Source of the DNA: DASUZB01 sp036377075
Lineage (GTDB): Bacteria > Actinomycetota > CALGFH01
Direction: 5' to 3'
NCBI GenBank assembly: GCA_036377075.1
Contig: DASUZB010000171.1
Span: forward strand, 1-42,208
DNA length: 42,208 nt
Shown here: positions 30,763 through 38,501 of the stretch, piece by piece
Layout: every line of letters starts with the position of its first letter
How positions within the stretch are numbered: position 1 is the first letter of the stretch
The notes under the pieces: model-generated
Seen by the model: only the letters and a program-made list of their open reading frames with translations
Told to the model about the DNA's origin: nothing
Databases searched by the model: none
Translations under genes and position numbers: made by a program

Positions 30763-30775
30763 GCGAGGAGGAACC

Positions 30776-31186
30776 GTGACCGATGCCAGCAAGGACACCG
30801 GGATGACCGTGCGCCGGCAGGTGCTCGGCGACGAGCACGTCGACCGCGCGGTCGCCGGGACGGCGGCGTTCTCCGCGCCGTTCCAGGACTTCATCACCCG
30901 CTACGCCTGGGGCGAGGTGTGGACCCGTCCCGGCCTGGACCGCCGCACCCGCAGCGCCGTCACGCTGGCCGTGCTGACCGCGCTGCACTGCGAGAACGAG
31001 CTCGCCATGCACGTGCGGGCCGCGCTGCGCAACGGGCTGAGCGCCGAGGAGATCGGCGAGGTCCTCCTGCACACCGCCGTCTACGCGGGCGTGCCGGCCG
31101 CCAACGCGGCGTTCGCGATCGCGCAGCGGACCCTCGCCGAGGCCGGGGTCGCGGCCGCCACGCCGGCGGCGCCGGCCCAGGAGTAA
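30776..31186 (+). CDS. pcaC: 4-carboxymuconolactone decarboxylase
   Basis: A 136-residue all-helical CMD/AhpD-fold enzyme that decarboxylates 4-carboxymuconolactone to the 3-oxoadipate enol-lactone. Typical blocks are RRQVLGDEHVDRAV, FITRYAWGEVWTRPGLDRRTRSAVTLAVLTAL, HCENELAMHVRAALRNGLSAEEIGEVLLH and YAGVPAANAAF. GTG at 30776 has GAGGAGG four bases upstream. It is a stand-alone pcaC, not fused to pcaD as in the PcaL proteins of many actinobacteria. No enol-lactone hydrolase gene follows; the next gene is an unrelated secreted protein with its own leader region. Confidence 0.93.
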   Translation: MTDASKDTGMTVRRQVLGDEHVDRAVAGTAAFSAPFQDFITRYAWGEVWTRPGLDRRTRSAVTLAVLTALHCENELAMHVRAALRNGLSAEEIGEVLLHTAVYAGVPAANAAFAIAQRTLAEAGVAAATPAAPAQE

Positions 31187-31305
31187 CGGGGTCCCCTACC
31201 CTCCCCAGCAGCTTCTTAAACCACTCGATGGGATTGAATCGTCTAATCCTCTAGAGTCCCCCCGGTCGCCGGCAACGGGCCGGCGCATACGCAAGGGGGG
31301 GCAGT

Positions 31306-32772
31306 TTGCAGCAAGCACGCCGACTGGGGCGACGGGCCGTCGCCCTAGCCACGTTCCTAACCCTGGTGCCGTGGGCCGCAGCACTTGCGGCAAATCCAGG
31401 AGTCGAGCCGAAGGAGGTCAACGTCTCGCTCGCGCCTGGCGGGCACACCGACGTCAAGAAGGTGGTGCACACCCCGCCGATCGTCCCGAAGCCGGACATC
31501 TACTTCCTGGCGGACACCACTGGCAGCATGGGCCCGGCGATCGCCAACGTGCAGTCGAACGCAGCGAGCATCATCTCCGGCGTCACCAGCGGTGGAGCCA
31601 ACGACCCACGCTTCGGCGCCGGCGACTACAAGGACTTCCCGGTCCCGTCGTCCAGCCCGTACGCCTACAAGAACGGCGCGTCGATCCCGGCCGCCGCCGA
31701 CGGCGGCGCAGCGGCGACCACGGCAATCAACAACTGGTCGGCCACTGGTGGTAGCGACGGCTCCGAGGCGAACCTGTTCGCGCTCCACAAGCTGATCAGC
31801 GCGGCGGGCTTCCGCTCCGGCGCGACCAAGATCGTGGTCTGGTTCGGGGACGCGCCCGGCCACGACCCGGTCTGCTCGGCCATCAGCGGCGAGCCGGACG
31901 TCGACGAGACCTCGGTCACCAACGAGCTGAAGGCCGCCGGCATCAAGGTCATCGCCGTCTCCATCGACACCGGCTTCTACTCCGCCGGGCTCAACGACGA
32001 CCCGACCTCAAACGCCGGCGACTACGCCGGCACCTGCCCCATCGGCGGCACCTCGGGCCAGGCGAACCGGATCGCAGCCGCGACCGGCGGCGTGGTCTTC
32101 ACCGGCCTCGGGCCGGACCAGGTGTCCGCAGCGATCCTCAAGGGGCTCACCAACCTGCCGGTCAAGGTGACCCCGAAGGCCACCTGCGACACCGGCCTGT
32201 CGGCAACCTTCGCTCCTACGGAGCAGACGGTCACCAGCGGCACGGACGCCGTCTTCACCGAGACCATCAGCCTGGCGCCCAGCGCGCCGACCGGTGACCT
32301 GCACTGCACCGTCGACTTCCTGCTCAACGGTGAGCCGGCGGGCGACGCCTTCGTGCAGAAGGTCAACCGGGTCAACCGGCCGCCGGACTGCTCCAAGCTC
32401 GCGGTGGACAAGACGTCGCTGTGGCCGCCGAACCACAAGTTCGTGACGGTGACGGTGAGCGGCGCGACCGACCCGGACGCTGACCCGCTGACCACCAAGG
32501 TCACTGGCGTCACCCAGGACGAGCCGCTCAACGGGCTCGGTGACGGCGACACCTCTCCGGACGCCGCGACGGTGGCCGGCCACCCCAACCAGGTGCAGTT
32601 GCGCGCCGAGCGCAGCGGCACCGGTGACGGGCGCGTCTACAAGGTCGCGGTGACCGTCTCCGACGGCCACCTCACCTGCAGCAGGACCCTCACCGTGGGC
32701 GTGCCCCACGACCAGTCGGGGCCGCCGGCGGTCGACTCCAGCCCGCCGTCGTACAACTCCTTCGGCCCGTAA
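31306..32772 (+). CDS. secreted von Willebrand factor A-domain protein
   Basis: A 488-residue exported protein. The signal peptide covers about residues 1-30 (RRAVALATFLTLVPWAAALA). A vWA domain (about 62-280) opens with PKPDIYFLADTTGSMGPAI, giving the MIDAS D70-x-T-G-S pattern, and contains KIVVWFGDAPGHDPV and IKVIAVSIDTGFY. A beta domain follows, and the end (about 365-470) has the DKTSLWPPNHKFVTVTVSG block, found in extracellular repeat-type domains, then a Ser/Pro tail. There is no membrane anchor or sorting signal, so it may be released or wall-associated. The start is TTG at 31306 behind AAGGGGGGG. Adhesion or binding through a metal-dependent site is a family inference. Confidence 0.85.
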   Translation: MQQARRLGRRAVALATFLTLVPWAAALAANPGVEPKEVNVSLAPGGHTDVKKVVHTPPIVPKPDIYFLADTTGSMGPAIANVQSNAASIISGVTSGGANDPRFGAGDYKDFPVPSSSPYAYKNGASIPAAADGGAAATTAINNWSATGGSDGSEANLFALHKLISAAGFRSGATKIVVWFGDAPGHDPVCSAISGEPDVDETSVTNELKAAGIKVIAVSIDTGFYSAGLNDDPTSNAGDYAGTCPIGGTSGQANRIAAATGGVVFTGLGPDQVSAAILKGLTNLPVKVTPKATCDTGLSATFAPTEQTVTSGTDAVFTETISLAPSAPTGDLHCTVDFLLNGEPAGDAFVQKVNRVNRPPDCSKLAVDKTSLWPPNHKFVTVTVSGATDPDADPLTTKVTGVTQDEPLNGLGDGDTSPDAATVAGHPNQVQLRAERSGTGDGRVYKVAVTVSDGHLTCSRTLTVGVPHDQSGPPAVDSSPPSYNSFGP

Positions 32773-32820
32773 CCAGCAAAGGCGGTAGCGGGAGCAACGT
32801 GGCTCCCCGCAGCACCTGAC

Positions 32821-32854
32821 GCGAGGGGGCGCCCACCACCGGGCGCCCCCTCGC
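32821..32854. terminator. bidirectional hairpin terminator
   Basis: GCGAGGGGGCGCCC and GGGCGCCCCCTCGC form a perfect 14-bp stem with a 6-base loop (ACCACC), between the convergent vWA and DUF3455 genes. There is no strong T-run, but the stem strength and position fit termination from both sides. Confidence 0.8.
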
Positions 32855-32867
32855 CGCTTCGGCGGGC

Positions 32868-33413
32868 CTACTTGCCGTCGGACCAGAAGACGTAGGTGGC
32901 GGTGTAGGGGACGCCGACGGACTTGTCGCTGGCGGGGTCGCAGGTGCCGCCGTTGGGCGCGACGCCACCCTCGGTGAAGAGGCGCTGGACGTAGTCGACC
33001 GTGGAGAGGGTGCCGCCGCCGGCGTTCGAGGTCGCCTGCAGGAGCAGCCAGGGGATGTCCTTGTCCGGGTGGGGGGCGGGCACGTTCACCTTCGCCGCGG
33101 CGGTGACCTTGCTGCCGTCGAACAGCTCCCAGGTGGGCCCGGCGTAGTGGATGCCGATCTGCCTGCCGTGCCGGTTGAGGGTGGCGGCCGGCTCGCGGAA
33201 GGTCCACTTCCCGGTGGCGGCGTCGCAGTCGTAGACCTGCGCGCCCTTGCCGAGGGCCTCGAGCACCTGCTGCTGCCCGGCGGGGGGTCGCAGCTCCGGT
33301 GGTACGTTCGGCGACCTGGAGTCCGCCGTGACCGATGCGGGTGCGGGGCTGGCGGCACCGAGCAGCGCCGCGACCAGCAGCGCGAGCACGGTGGCGAGCA
33401 GCGGACGCCTCAT
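32868..33413 (-). CDS. secreted DUF3455-like protein
   Basis: A 181-residue exported protein. The signal peptide (RRPLLATVLALLVAALLGAA) is followed by VPPELRPPAGQQVL-like text and AQVYDCDAATGKWTFREPAATL. It also has GIHYAGPTWELFDGSKVTAAAK and a C-terminal CDPASDKSVGVPYTATYVFW, the layout of DUF3455, a family of small secreted proteins of unknown role. Two Cys residues (one in YDCD, one in GGTCDP) may form a disulfide. ATG at 33413 has AGGAGG four bases upstream. It is convergent with the vWA gene and separated by the terminator. Confidence 0.85.
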   Translation of the reverse strand: MRRPLLATVLALLVAALLGAASPAPASVTADSRSPNVPPELRPPAGQQQVLEALGKGAQVYDCDAATGKWTFREPAATLNRHGRQIGIHYAGPTWELFDGSKVTAAAKVNVPAPHPDKDIPWLLLQATSNAGGGTLSTVDYVQRLFTEGGVAPNGGTCDPASDKSVGVPYTATYVFWSDGK

Positions 33414-33691
33414 GGGACCTCCTCGAACGGCGGCCAAGGCTGGTGCTCATTGGGGCGGGCCAGCCCGACCGCGGCCGGCGGCGTGGGGAGCGACCACCGC
33501 GACGGGGGAACGGCGTGGACCAGGACCGGATGGCACGGTGCGTCGCAGCGGAGCATTCTGCACGTTCTGTGCCCGGATTGTCATTTCTTCTGGTCTGTGA
33601 TCATCGCCCGGCGTCCCGCCCTCCCGCTGCGAACCGGCGACCCTGTAGTGTCCTGGTGGCCGCGACTCGACCTGCCAGGGGGGGCAACGTC

Positions 33692-33736
33692 ATGGTCGTC
33701 CTCGCCGCGTTCTCCTACCCTGCCCGCCGCCCGTGA
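33692..33736 (+). CDS. 14-codon leader ORF before the ABC1 kinase
   Basis: ATG at 33692, behind a run of seven G (the only plausible ribosome site in the area), opens MVVLAAFSYPARRP and stops at TGA, sharing GTGA with the start codon of the ABC1-family gene. The main gene has no ribosome site of its own, so its translation may depend on this leader. About 275 bases between it and the DUF3455 gene (33414-33691) hold no other gene that I can support. The alternative is that the leader is chance and the large protein starts elsewhere. Confidence 0.45.
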   Translation: MVVLAAFSYPARRP

Positions 33737-35730
33737 CCGCCGTGCCCGCCTCCGGAAGCGGCGGCAGCCTCCTCTTCGGCTCCGGCCTGCTCACCTCGCT
33801 GCCGGCCATCCTGGTGGTCGCCTTCCTGGCGGGCCGGCTCCTCGGCGTGCGCCGGTCGCTCGCCACCACGCTGCTGTCCGGGCTGGTCGGCTGGCTCGCC
33901 GGGACCGGCCTGTCGCTGGTGATCGCAAGCGGCGACCCCGGCGCTCCGGGCTTCGGCCGCAACGTCTGGGTCTTCTCGGTCGTCTTCACCATGTCCGCGG
34001 CCGTCTGGGTGGAGCTGCTCGCCAAGCCGGGCAGCCTCGCCCGCGCCCAGCAGGGCCTGGTCAGGGTGCCGCGGCCGCTGCGCGCCCTGCGGCGCTCGAG
34101 CCAGCGGGTGCGCCGCTACGGCCAGATCTCCGGGATCGCCGTCAAGCACGGCTTCGGGCCCGTGCTCGGCCTCGGCACGCAGGCGGGTGAGGACGGCGCC
34201 GAGCCCGGGCGGTTGCCACCCGCCGGGCGCCTGCGGCGCGCCCTCGAGGAGTGCGGCGGCATGTTCGTCAAGCTCGGCCAGATCCTCTCGACCCGCTCCG
34301 ACCTGCTGCCCGCCGGCGTCATCGCCGAGCTGTCGAAGCTGCGGGACCGGGTGCCGCCGGCGGACCCCGCGGCGGTGCGCGCGCTGATCGAGGCGGAGCT
34401 CGGCGCGCCCGCCGACGAGGTGTTCGCCGAGTTCGACTGGGAGCCGCTGGCGGCCGCCTCGATCGGCCAGGCGCACCGCGCGCGCCTGCACGACGGCCAG
34501 CCGGTGATCGTGAAGGTGCTGCGCCCGGGCATCGGCGGGGCGGTCGAGCGCGACCTGCTGGTCCTCGACGAGCTGGCGCGCACCGCCGAGGCGCGGACGA
34601 GCTGGGCGGCCGAGTACCGGGTCACCGAGCTGACCGCCGAGTTCGGCGCCCTGCTCCGCGAGGAGCTGGACCTGCGGCGCGAGGCCGCCAACGCCACCAC
34701 CATCGCCGCCAACCTCGCCGAGCTGCCCCAGGTCCACATCCCGCTGGTCCACCCGGAGCTGTCGACCTCGAAGCTGCTGGTGATGGAGTGGCTCGACGGC
34801 GTCAGCGTCGGCGACGCCGAGGCGCTCGACGAGCTCGGCGTCGACCGGCGCAAGCTGGCCGACCTGCTGCTGCGCTGCTTCCTCAAGCAGATGCTGCTCG
34901 ACGGGGAGTTCCACGCCGACCCGCACCCCGGCAACGTGATGGTGCTGCGCGACGGGCGCCTCGGGCTGATCGACTTCGGCGCGTCGAGCCGGCTCGACCC
35001 GCTGGAGCAGGCCTCGGTCCGCACCATGCTGGTGGCGGTCAGCCGCCGCGACGGCGCGATGCTGCGCGACGCGGTCGGCCAGGTCGCGACCATGCGCCAC
35101 CGGGTCGACGACGACCAGTTCGAGCGCGCCCTCGCCCGCTTCATGGCCAGGCACCTCGGCCGCGGCGCGGCGCCGAGCGCCGCCATGCTCAACGACCTGC
35201 TGCAGCTGCTGTTCGCCTTCGGCGTGACGCTGCCGCCGGAGTTCAGCACCTTCTTCCGCGCCCTGGTGACGCTCGAGGGCACGGTCGTCACCCTCTCGCC
35301 CGGATACCAGGTGATCCAGGCCGCCCAGGACCTGGCGGCGGAGTGGGCGGGGGAGCGCCTGACCGCCGGCAGCCTGCAGGAGCTGGCCCGTGACGAGCTG
35401 CTCAGCCTGGCGCCGCTGCTGCGCCGCGCCCCGCGGCACCTCGACCGGGTCGCGAGCCTGGTGGAGCGCGGCGACCTGCGCGCCCGCGTCAGCCTGTTCG
35501 GCGACGAGCACGACCTGCGCGCGCTCACCCGCCTGGTCAACCGGGTGGTGCTGGCCGCGCTCGGCGGGGTCGTCGGGGTGCTCTCGGTGATCCTGCTCGG
35601 CATCAGCGGCGGCCCGCCGTTCACCGGCGACACCTCGCTGTTCCAGTTCTTCGGCTACTTCGGCCTGTTCTGCAGCACCGTGCTGATCCTGCGGGTGATC
35701 GTCGCGATCATGCACGACGGCCTGAACTGA
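33733..35730 (+). CDS. ABC1/UbiB-family atypical kinase
   Basis: A 665-residue AarF/UbiB/ADCK-like protein. Two or three N-terminal membrane helices (LLTSLPAILVVAFLAGRLLG, LATTLLSGLVGWLAGTGLSLV, VFSVVFTMSAAVWVELLA) precede a kinase-like domain (about 150-520). It carries GGMFVKLGQILSTRSDLLP (KxGQ motif), AAASIGQAHRARL (Ala-rich loop), PVIVKVLRPG (ATP Lys), EFHADPHPGNVMVL (catalytic loop) and LIDFGASSRL (metal Asp). Two C-terminal helices (NRVVLAALGGVVGVLSVILLG and the last 30 residues) anchor it again. Family members support ubiquinone or isoprenoid-lipid metabolism. The start is GTG at 33733. A strong terminator follows 118 bases after the stop. Confidence 0.88.
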   Translation: MTAVPASGSGGSLLFGSGLLTSLPAILVVAFLAGRLLGVRRSLATTLLSGLVGWLAGTGLSLVIASGDPGAPGFGRNVWVFSVVFTMSAAVWVELLAKPGSLARAQQGLVRVPRPLRALRRSSQRVRRYGQISGIAVKHGFGPVLGLGTQAGEDGAEPGRLPPAGRLRRALEECGGMFVKLGQILSTRSDLLPAGVIAELSKLRDRVPPADPAAVRALIEAELGAPADEVFAEFDWEPLAAASIGQAHRARLHDGQPVIVKVLRPGIGGAVERDLLVLDELARTAEARTSWAAEYRVTELTAEFGALLREELDLRREAANATTIAANLAELPQVHIPLVHPELSTSKLLVMEWLDGVSVGDAEALDELGVDRRKLADLLLRCFLKQMLLDGEFHADPHPGNVMVLRDGRLGLIDFGASSRLDPLEQASVRTMLVAVSRRDGAMLRDAVGQVATMRHRVDDDQFERALARFMARHLGRGAAPSAAMLNDLLQLLFAFGVTLPPEFSTFFRALVTLEGTVVTLSPGYQVIQAAQDLAAEWAGERLTAGSLQELARDELLSLAPLLRRAPRHLDRVASLVERGDLRARVSLFGDEHDLRALTRLVNRVVLAALGGVVGVLSVILLGISGGPPFTGDTSLFQFFGYFGLFCSTVLILRVIVAIMHDGLN

Positions 35731-35847
35731 AGGCTCCTTGGGGAGCCGGTCACGTATCCGCGGTGCAGGCTGGCTCGCTGCAGCAGTCCAGCTCCAGTAC
35801 CCGAGTGCCGTCGCGTAGGTAAGGACAGGCACGGCACCGCCCAAACG

Positions 35848-35881
35848 CACGACCGCGGACCCGAATGGGTCCGCGGTCGTG
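35848..35881. terminator. bidirectional hairpin terminator
   Basis: CACGACCGCGGACCC and GGGTCCGCGGTCGTG form a perfect 15-bp stem with a GAAT loop, between the convergent ABC1 kinase and TetR genes. No T-run follows on either side. Confidence 0.8.
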
Positions 35882-35904
35882 CCGGGGTAGTCCGGGAGGC
35901 GCGG

Positions 35905-36492
35905 TTACGTCTGGCTGGCGGCGATGGCGGCGTCGGCGAGGGCGCGGACGCTGGGGATCACGGTGGAACCGCGGCCGGCGGCGGCGACCGCGACCGCGCC
36001 GTCGAGGACCACCTGGAGCTGGGCGGCGAGGTCGGCGTGGTCGTGGGCGTGGGCCATCTTGGCCAGGTCCTCGAGCAGCTGCCGCAGCGCCATGCGGTGG
36101 TTGCGGATCGCCCGCTGGGCGGGGTGGTCGGGCTCGCTGCGCAGCTCGGAGGCGGCGTTGTCGACCAGCGAGCCGCGGAAGTCGTCGCTGGCGAACCAGC
36201 CCTCGAGGGCGTCCCAGAGCGCCGCCAGGCGGGCCTTGGGGTCGTCGCCGTGCTGGTCGATCTGCTCGGTGAGCCAGTGCAGCCACTGCGTGCTCCACTG
36301 CTCGATGGTCGCGGCGACCAGCTCGTCCTTGCCGCCGAACTGCCGGTACAGCGTCATCGGCGCGACGTCGGCGTCGGCGATGATGCGGTTGACGCCCACG
36401 GCCTTGATGCCGTTGTCGTAGAACAACTGCGTGGCCGCACCGAGGATGCGCTCCCGTGGCCGTAGGGCAACGGTCGGCTCGCTGAGACCCAT
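35905..36492 (-). CDS. TetR-family transcriptional regulator
   Basis: A 195-residue TetR/AcrR regulator. The DNA-binding domain is RERILGAATQLFYDNGIKAVGVNRIIADADVAPMTLYRQFGGKDELV (read in parts, residues about 13-60), with the recognition helix around APMTLYRQF. The ligand-binding half contains WLHWLTEQIDQHGDDPKARL and DFRGSLVDNAASEL, which resemble members controlling oxidoreductase or efflux genes. ATG at 36492 has GGGAGG four bases upstream. A dyad 30 bases before the start is a likely autoregulatory operator. No target gene is obvious: the divergent neighbour is an XRE regulator. Confidence 0.92.
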   Translation of the reverse strand: MGLSEPTVALRPRERILGAATQLFYDNGIKAVGVNRIIADADVAPMTLYRQFGGKDELVAATIEQWSTQWLHWLTEQIDQHGDDPKARLAALWDALEGWFASDDFRGSLVDNAASELRSEPDHPAQRAIRNHRMALRQLLEDLAKMAHAHDHADLAAQLQVVLDGAVAVAAAGRGSTVIPSVRALADAAIAASQT

Positions 36493-36521
36493 CTGACCTC
36501 CCCGCTTTGTCTCAGGCAAGA

Positions 36522-36537
36522 GAGAGTGAACGCTCTC
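36522..36537. promoter_or_regulatory. candidate TetR operator
   Basis: GAGAG-TGAACG-CTCTC is a perfect 5-bp inverted repeat around a TGAACG core, 30 bases upstream of the TetR start codon. Flanking GGC/GCC extends the symmetry loosely. This is the usual place and form of a TetR self-operator. Confidence 0.55.
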
Positions 36538-36571
36538 GCCTCGCCAGTATGCCGCCGCCCCGGCCCAGAAT

Positions 36572-36616
36572 GCAAGGCTGCAGTCTGCAATCTTGCTAAA
36601 AGTTGGCTTGCATGCA
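36572..36616. promoter_or_regulatory. candidate operator cluster for the XRE regulator
   Basis: An AT-richer patch between the divergent TetR and XRE genes contains GCAAG (36572) and CTTGC (36592) as inverted arms. CTGCAG and TGCA elements lie inside, and a further CTTGCATGCA follows at 36607. Repeated TGCAAG-type half sites suggest a regulator-binding region; which regulator binds is not known. Confidence 0.35.
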
Positions 36617-36715
36617 CCAATCGCGTAGACCAGGCTGATCATACGAGTCGGTGCGATGCCGACCCGGACGGCGCTCGAGACGCCGGGACGAGCCCGCGAA
36701 GGGAGGTGGGCAGGG

Positions 36716-37579
36716 GTGGCGGCGGAACGGCACGGTCCCACGGTGCGGCGCCGGCGGCTGGGCGCCGAGCTGCGGCGGCTGCGGGAGGAGGCCGGCCTGA
36801 CCATCGAGCGGGTGGCCAAGAGCATGGAATGCTCCGACTCGAAGATCTCCCGCATCGAGAACGGGCAGGTCGGGGCGACGCCCCGCGACGTGCGGGACAT
36901 GCTCGAGCTGTACGAGGTGCCCGCGCCGCAGCGCGACGCGCTCATCGAGATCGCCAGGGAGGCGCGGCAGAAGGGCTGGTGGCACGCTTACCGGGACCTC
37001 TCGGTGGTGGTGCCCGCCTCGATCGGCCTGGAGGACACCGCCACGGCGATGCGCATGTACGCGGCGCTGCTGGTCCCCGGGCTCCTGCAGACCCGCGACT
37101 ACGCCAGCGCGGTGCTGCGCGCGCTGCAGCCCGGCCTCGACGCCGAGGAGTTCGAGCGCTGGGTCGACCTGCGCATCAGGCGGCAGTCGCTGCTCGAGCG
37201 CGAGGACGCGCCGGCGCTGTGGGCGATCCTGGACGAGGCGGCGCTGCGCCGCCCCGTCGGCGGAACGCGGGTGATGGCCGAGCAGCTCCGCCGCCTCGGC
37301 GAGGCCGCCGAGCGGCCCAACGTGACCCTCCAGGTGCTGCCGTTCGGGGCCGGGGAGCACGCCGGCATGGACGGCGGCTTCACCATCTTCGGCTTCTCGA
37401 GGTCGGCCGACTCCGACGTGGTCCACCTCGACAACACCACCGGGGACCTCTACCTGGAAAACGCCGAGGAGATTCGGCGCTACAACGAGGTCTTCGAGCA
37501 GCTCCGCGCCGCGGCGCTCGGCCCCGCCGAGTCGCGGGCCATGGTGGAAACGATTTTCTCCTTATTCGCGCTGAAGTAG
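36716..37579 (+). CDS. XRE-family regulator with DUF5753 domain
   Basis: A 287-residue protein typical of actinobacterial pairs with DUF397. The N-terminal helix-turn-helix (about 12-70) reads RRRLGAELRRLREEAGLTIERVAKSMECSDSKISRIENGQVG in parts, and DUF5753 follows (about 95-280) with YAALLVPGLLQTRDYASAVLRA, RRQSLLEREDAPALWAILDEAALRRPVGG and MDGGFTIFGF. GTG at 36716 is preferred to ATG 36656 because GGGAGG lies about ten bases before it and the HTH then sits at the usual distance. The DUF397 gene follows after 119 bases. Such pairs resemble WhiJ/AbaA-type developmental or antibiotic-related regulators of Streptomyces. Confidence 0.88.
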   Translation: MAAERHGPTVRRRRLGAELRRLREEAGLTIERVAKSMECSDSKISRIENGQVGATPRDVRDMLELYEVPAPQRDALIEIAREARQKGWWHAYRDLSVVVPASIGLEDTATAMRMYAALLVPGLLQTRDYASAVLRALQPGLDAEEFERWVDLRIRRQSLLEREDAPALWAILDEAALRRPVGGTRVMAEQLRRLGEAAERPNVTLQVLPFGAGEHAGMDGGFTIFGFSRSADSDVVHLDNTTGDLYLENAEEIRRYNEVFEQLRAAALGPAESRAMVETIFSLFALK

Positions 37580-37698
37580 ACTATGGATTCCTGCTCGGTC
37601 GGGGGCACCTGCTACTGTCATGCCGGCGTCGGCCGAGGTTCACCCAGGCCAGGCCGTCGAGCAACTCCCCCGCAAGAATCCCAGGAAGGGGATGTGGG

Positions 37699-37896
37699 AT
37701 GGTCGACCTGTCCCGCGCAGTGTGGCGGAAGAGCACCCAGAGCTACACCAATGGCTGCGTCGAGGTGGCGTTCGTCGACGGCCATGTCGCGGTCCGCGAC
37801 TCGAAGAACCCGAGCGGGCCGGTGCTCGTCTTTACACCCTTCGAGTGGACGGCGTTCTTGGGCGGAGTGCGCGACGGGGAATTCGACCACCTGTAG
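37699..37896 (+). CDS. DUF397 small protein
   Basis: A 65-residue protein of the DUF397 family: VWRKSTQSYTNGCVEVAFVDGHVAVRDSKNPSGPVLVFTPFEW is the core, with W-R-K-S and the V-R-D-S-K marks. ATG at 37699 lies behind a GGAAGGGG stretch. DUF397 proteins bind or modulate the neighbouring XRE-DUF5753 regulator in several actinobacterial loci, and some pairs have been discussed as toxin-antitoxin-like. A strong terminator follows 33 bases after the stop. Confidence 0.92.
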   Translation: MVDLSRAVWRKSTQSYTNGCVEVAFVDGHVAVRDSKNPSGPVLVFTPFEWTAFLGGVRDGEFDHL

Positions 37897-37929
37897 GCAT
37901 CACCCCGCCGCAGCACCGCAGGCACGAAG

Positions 37930-37960
37930 ACCGAGGGGACCGGCGCGCGGTCCCCTCGGT
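37930..37960 (+). terminator. intrinsic terminator after DUF397
   Basis: ACCGAGGGGACC and GGTCCCCTCGGT form a perfect 12-bp stem around a 7-base loop, followed by TTTCTTCT. It is the best textbook-type terminator in the window, ending the XRE/DUF397 unit. Confidence 0.88.
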
Positions 37961-37981
37961 TTCTTCTACGTGTCCATCGGG

Positions 37982-38293
37982 CTACATCGCGATCCGCTCT
38001 GGCCTGGGCTCGAGCTCGTTGCGCGGCCTCAGCCGCCGGAGCTCCCCCCGCAGCGGCGCCCTTGGCGCCTCGACCTCGGGAGCCCGGCGGCTGACCGCGG
38101 GCAGCTCGTGAACGACCTCGACCTCGAGCTCGCACGCGTGACCGCTGGTCCAGGGCGCACCGCACTCGCCGCACACGTGCCTCGTGGGCAGGTGCTTGAC
38201 CGTCCGAGGCCCCTCGAACAGCCAAGCGGGCAGGAACGGGATCACGAACATCGCAATCAGGGCGGCCAGGCCGGCCCAAGGGATGGCGTTCAT
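37982..38293 (-). CDS. small membrane protein with Cys motif
   Basis: A 103-residue protein. One N-terminal membrane helix (IPWAGLAALIAMFVIPFLPAWL) is followed by a short zinc-ribbon-like segment HVCGECGAPWTSGHAC, with C-x2-C and a third Cys 9-10 residues later, then a charged Glu/Arg-rich tail. ATG 38293 is given because GAGGAGG then lies five bases upstream; the adjacent ATG 38296 would leave only two. No family is recognised. The Cys motif may bind zinc. Confidence 0.65.
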   Translation of the reverse strand: MNAIPWAGLAALIAMFVIPFLPAWLFEGPRTVKHLPTRHVCGECGAPWTSGHACELEVEVVHELPAVSRRAPEVEAPRAPLRGELRRLRPRNELEPRPERIAM

Positions 38294-38501
38294 CATGTCC
38301 TCCTCATCGCCGCCGGGTAGCCCACTTTTTCGCGGCCAAACGCACTGATCGCCCCGGACGAGGCAGTCCCTGGCCCTCGCCGTAACCTGGCCATTCGGCG
38401 GTCACGCCGCGCCCTCCTCACGGCCAGCCGGGTCGGATAACGTATCCCTGCTTCCGGACACAGCCGACAAGCAGGCATGCCCGCGAGAAGGGGGATGTTC
38501 C

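Noticed and set aside
31257..31305. Possible riboswitch before the vWA gene
   Set aside because: Only one short GC hairpin is visible; I could not match conserved cores of c-di-AMP, c-di-GMP or other known riboswitches.
35655..35837. 60-residue minus-strand frame at the end of the ABC1 kinase gene
   Set aside because: Overlaps the kinase C-terminus in antisense and has no motif or ribosome site.
35750..35847. Minus-strand frame ending CPYLRDGTRVLELDCCSEPAC, looking like a Cys-rich small protein
   Set aside because: No ATG, GTG or TTG start in frame before the terminator hairpin and no ribosome site; it may be the tail of a lost gene but cannot be supported as a CDS.
37620..38111. 163-residue plus-strand frame overlapping DUF397
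   Set aside because: Out-of-frame reading of the DUF397 gene and the terminator; no independent support.
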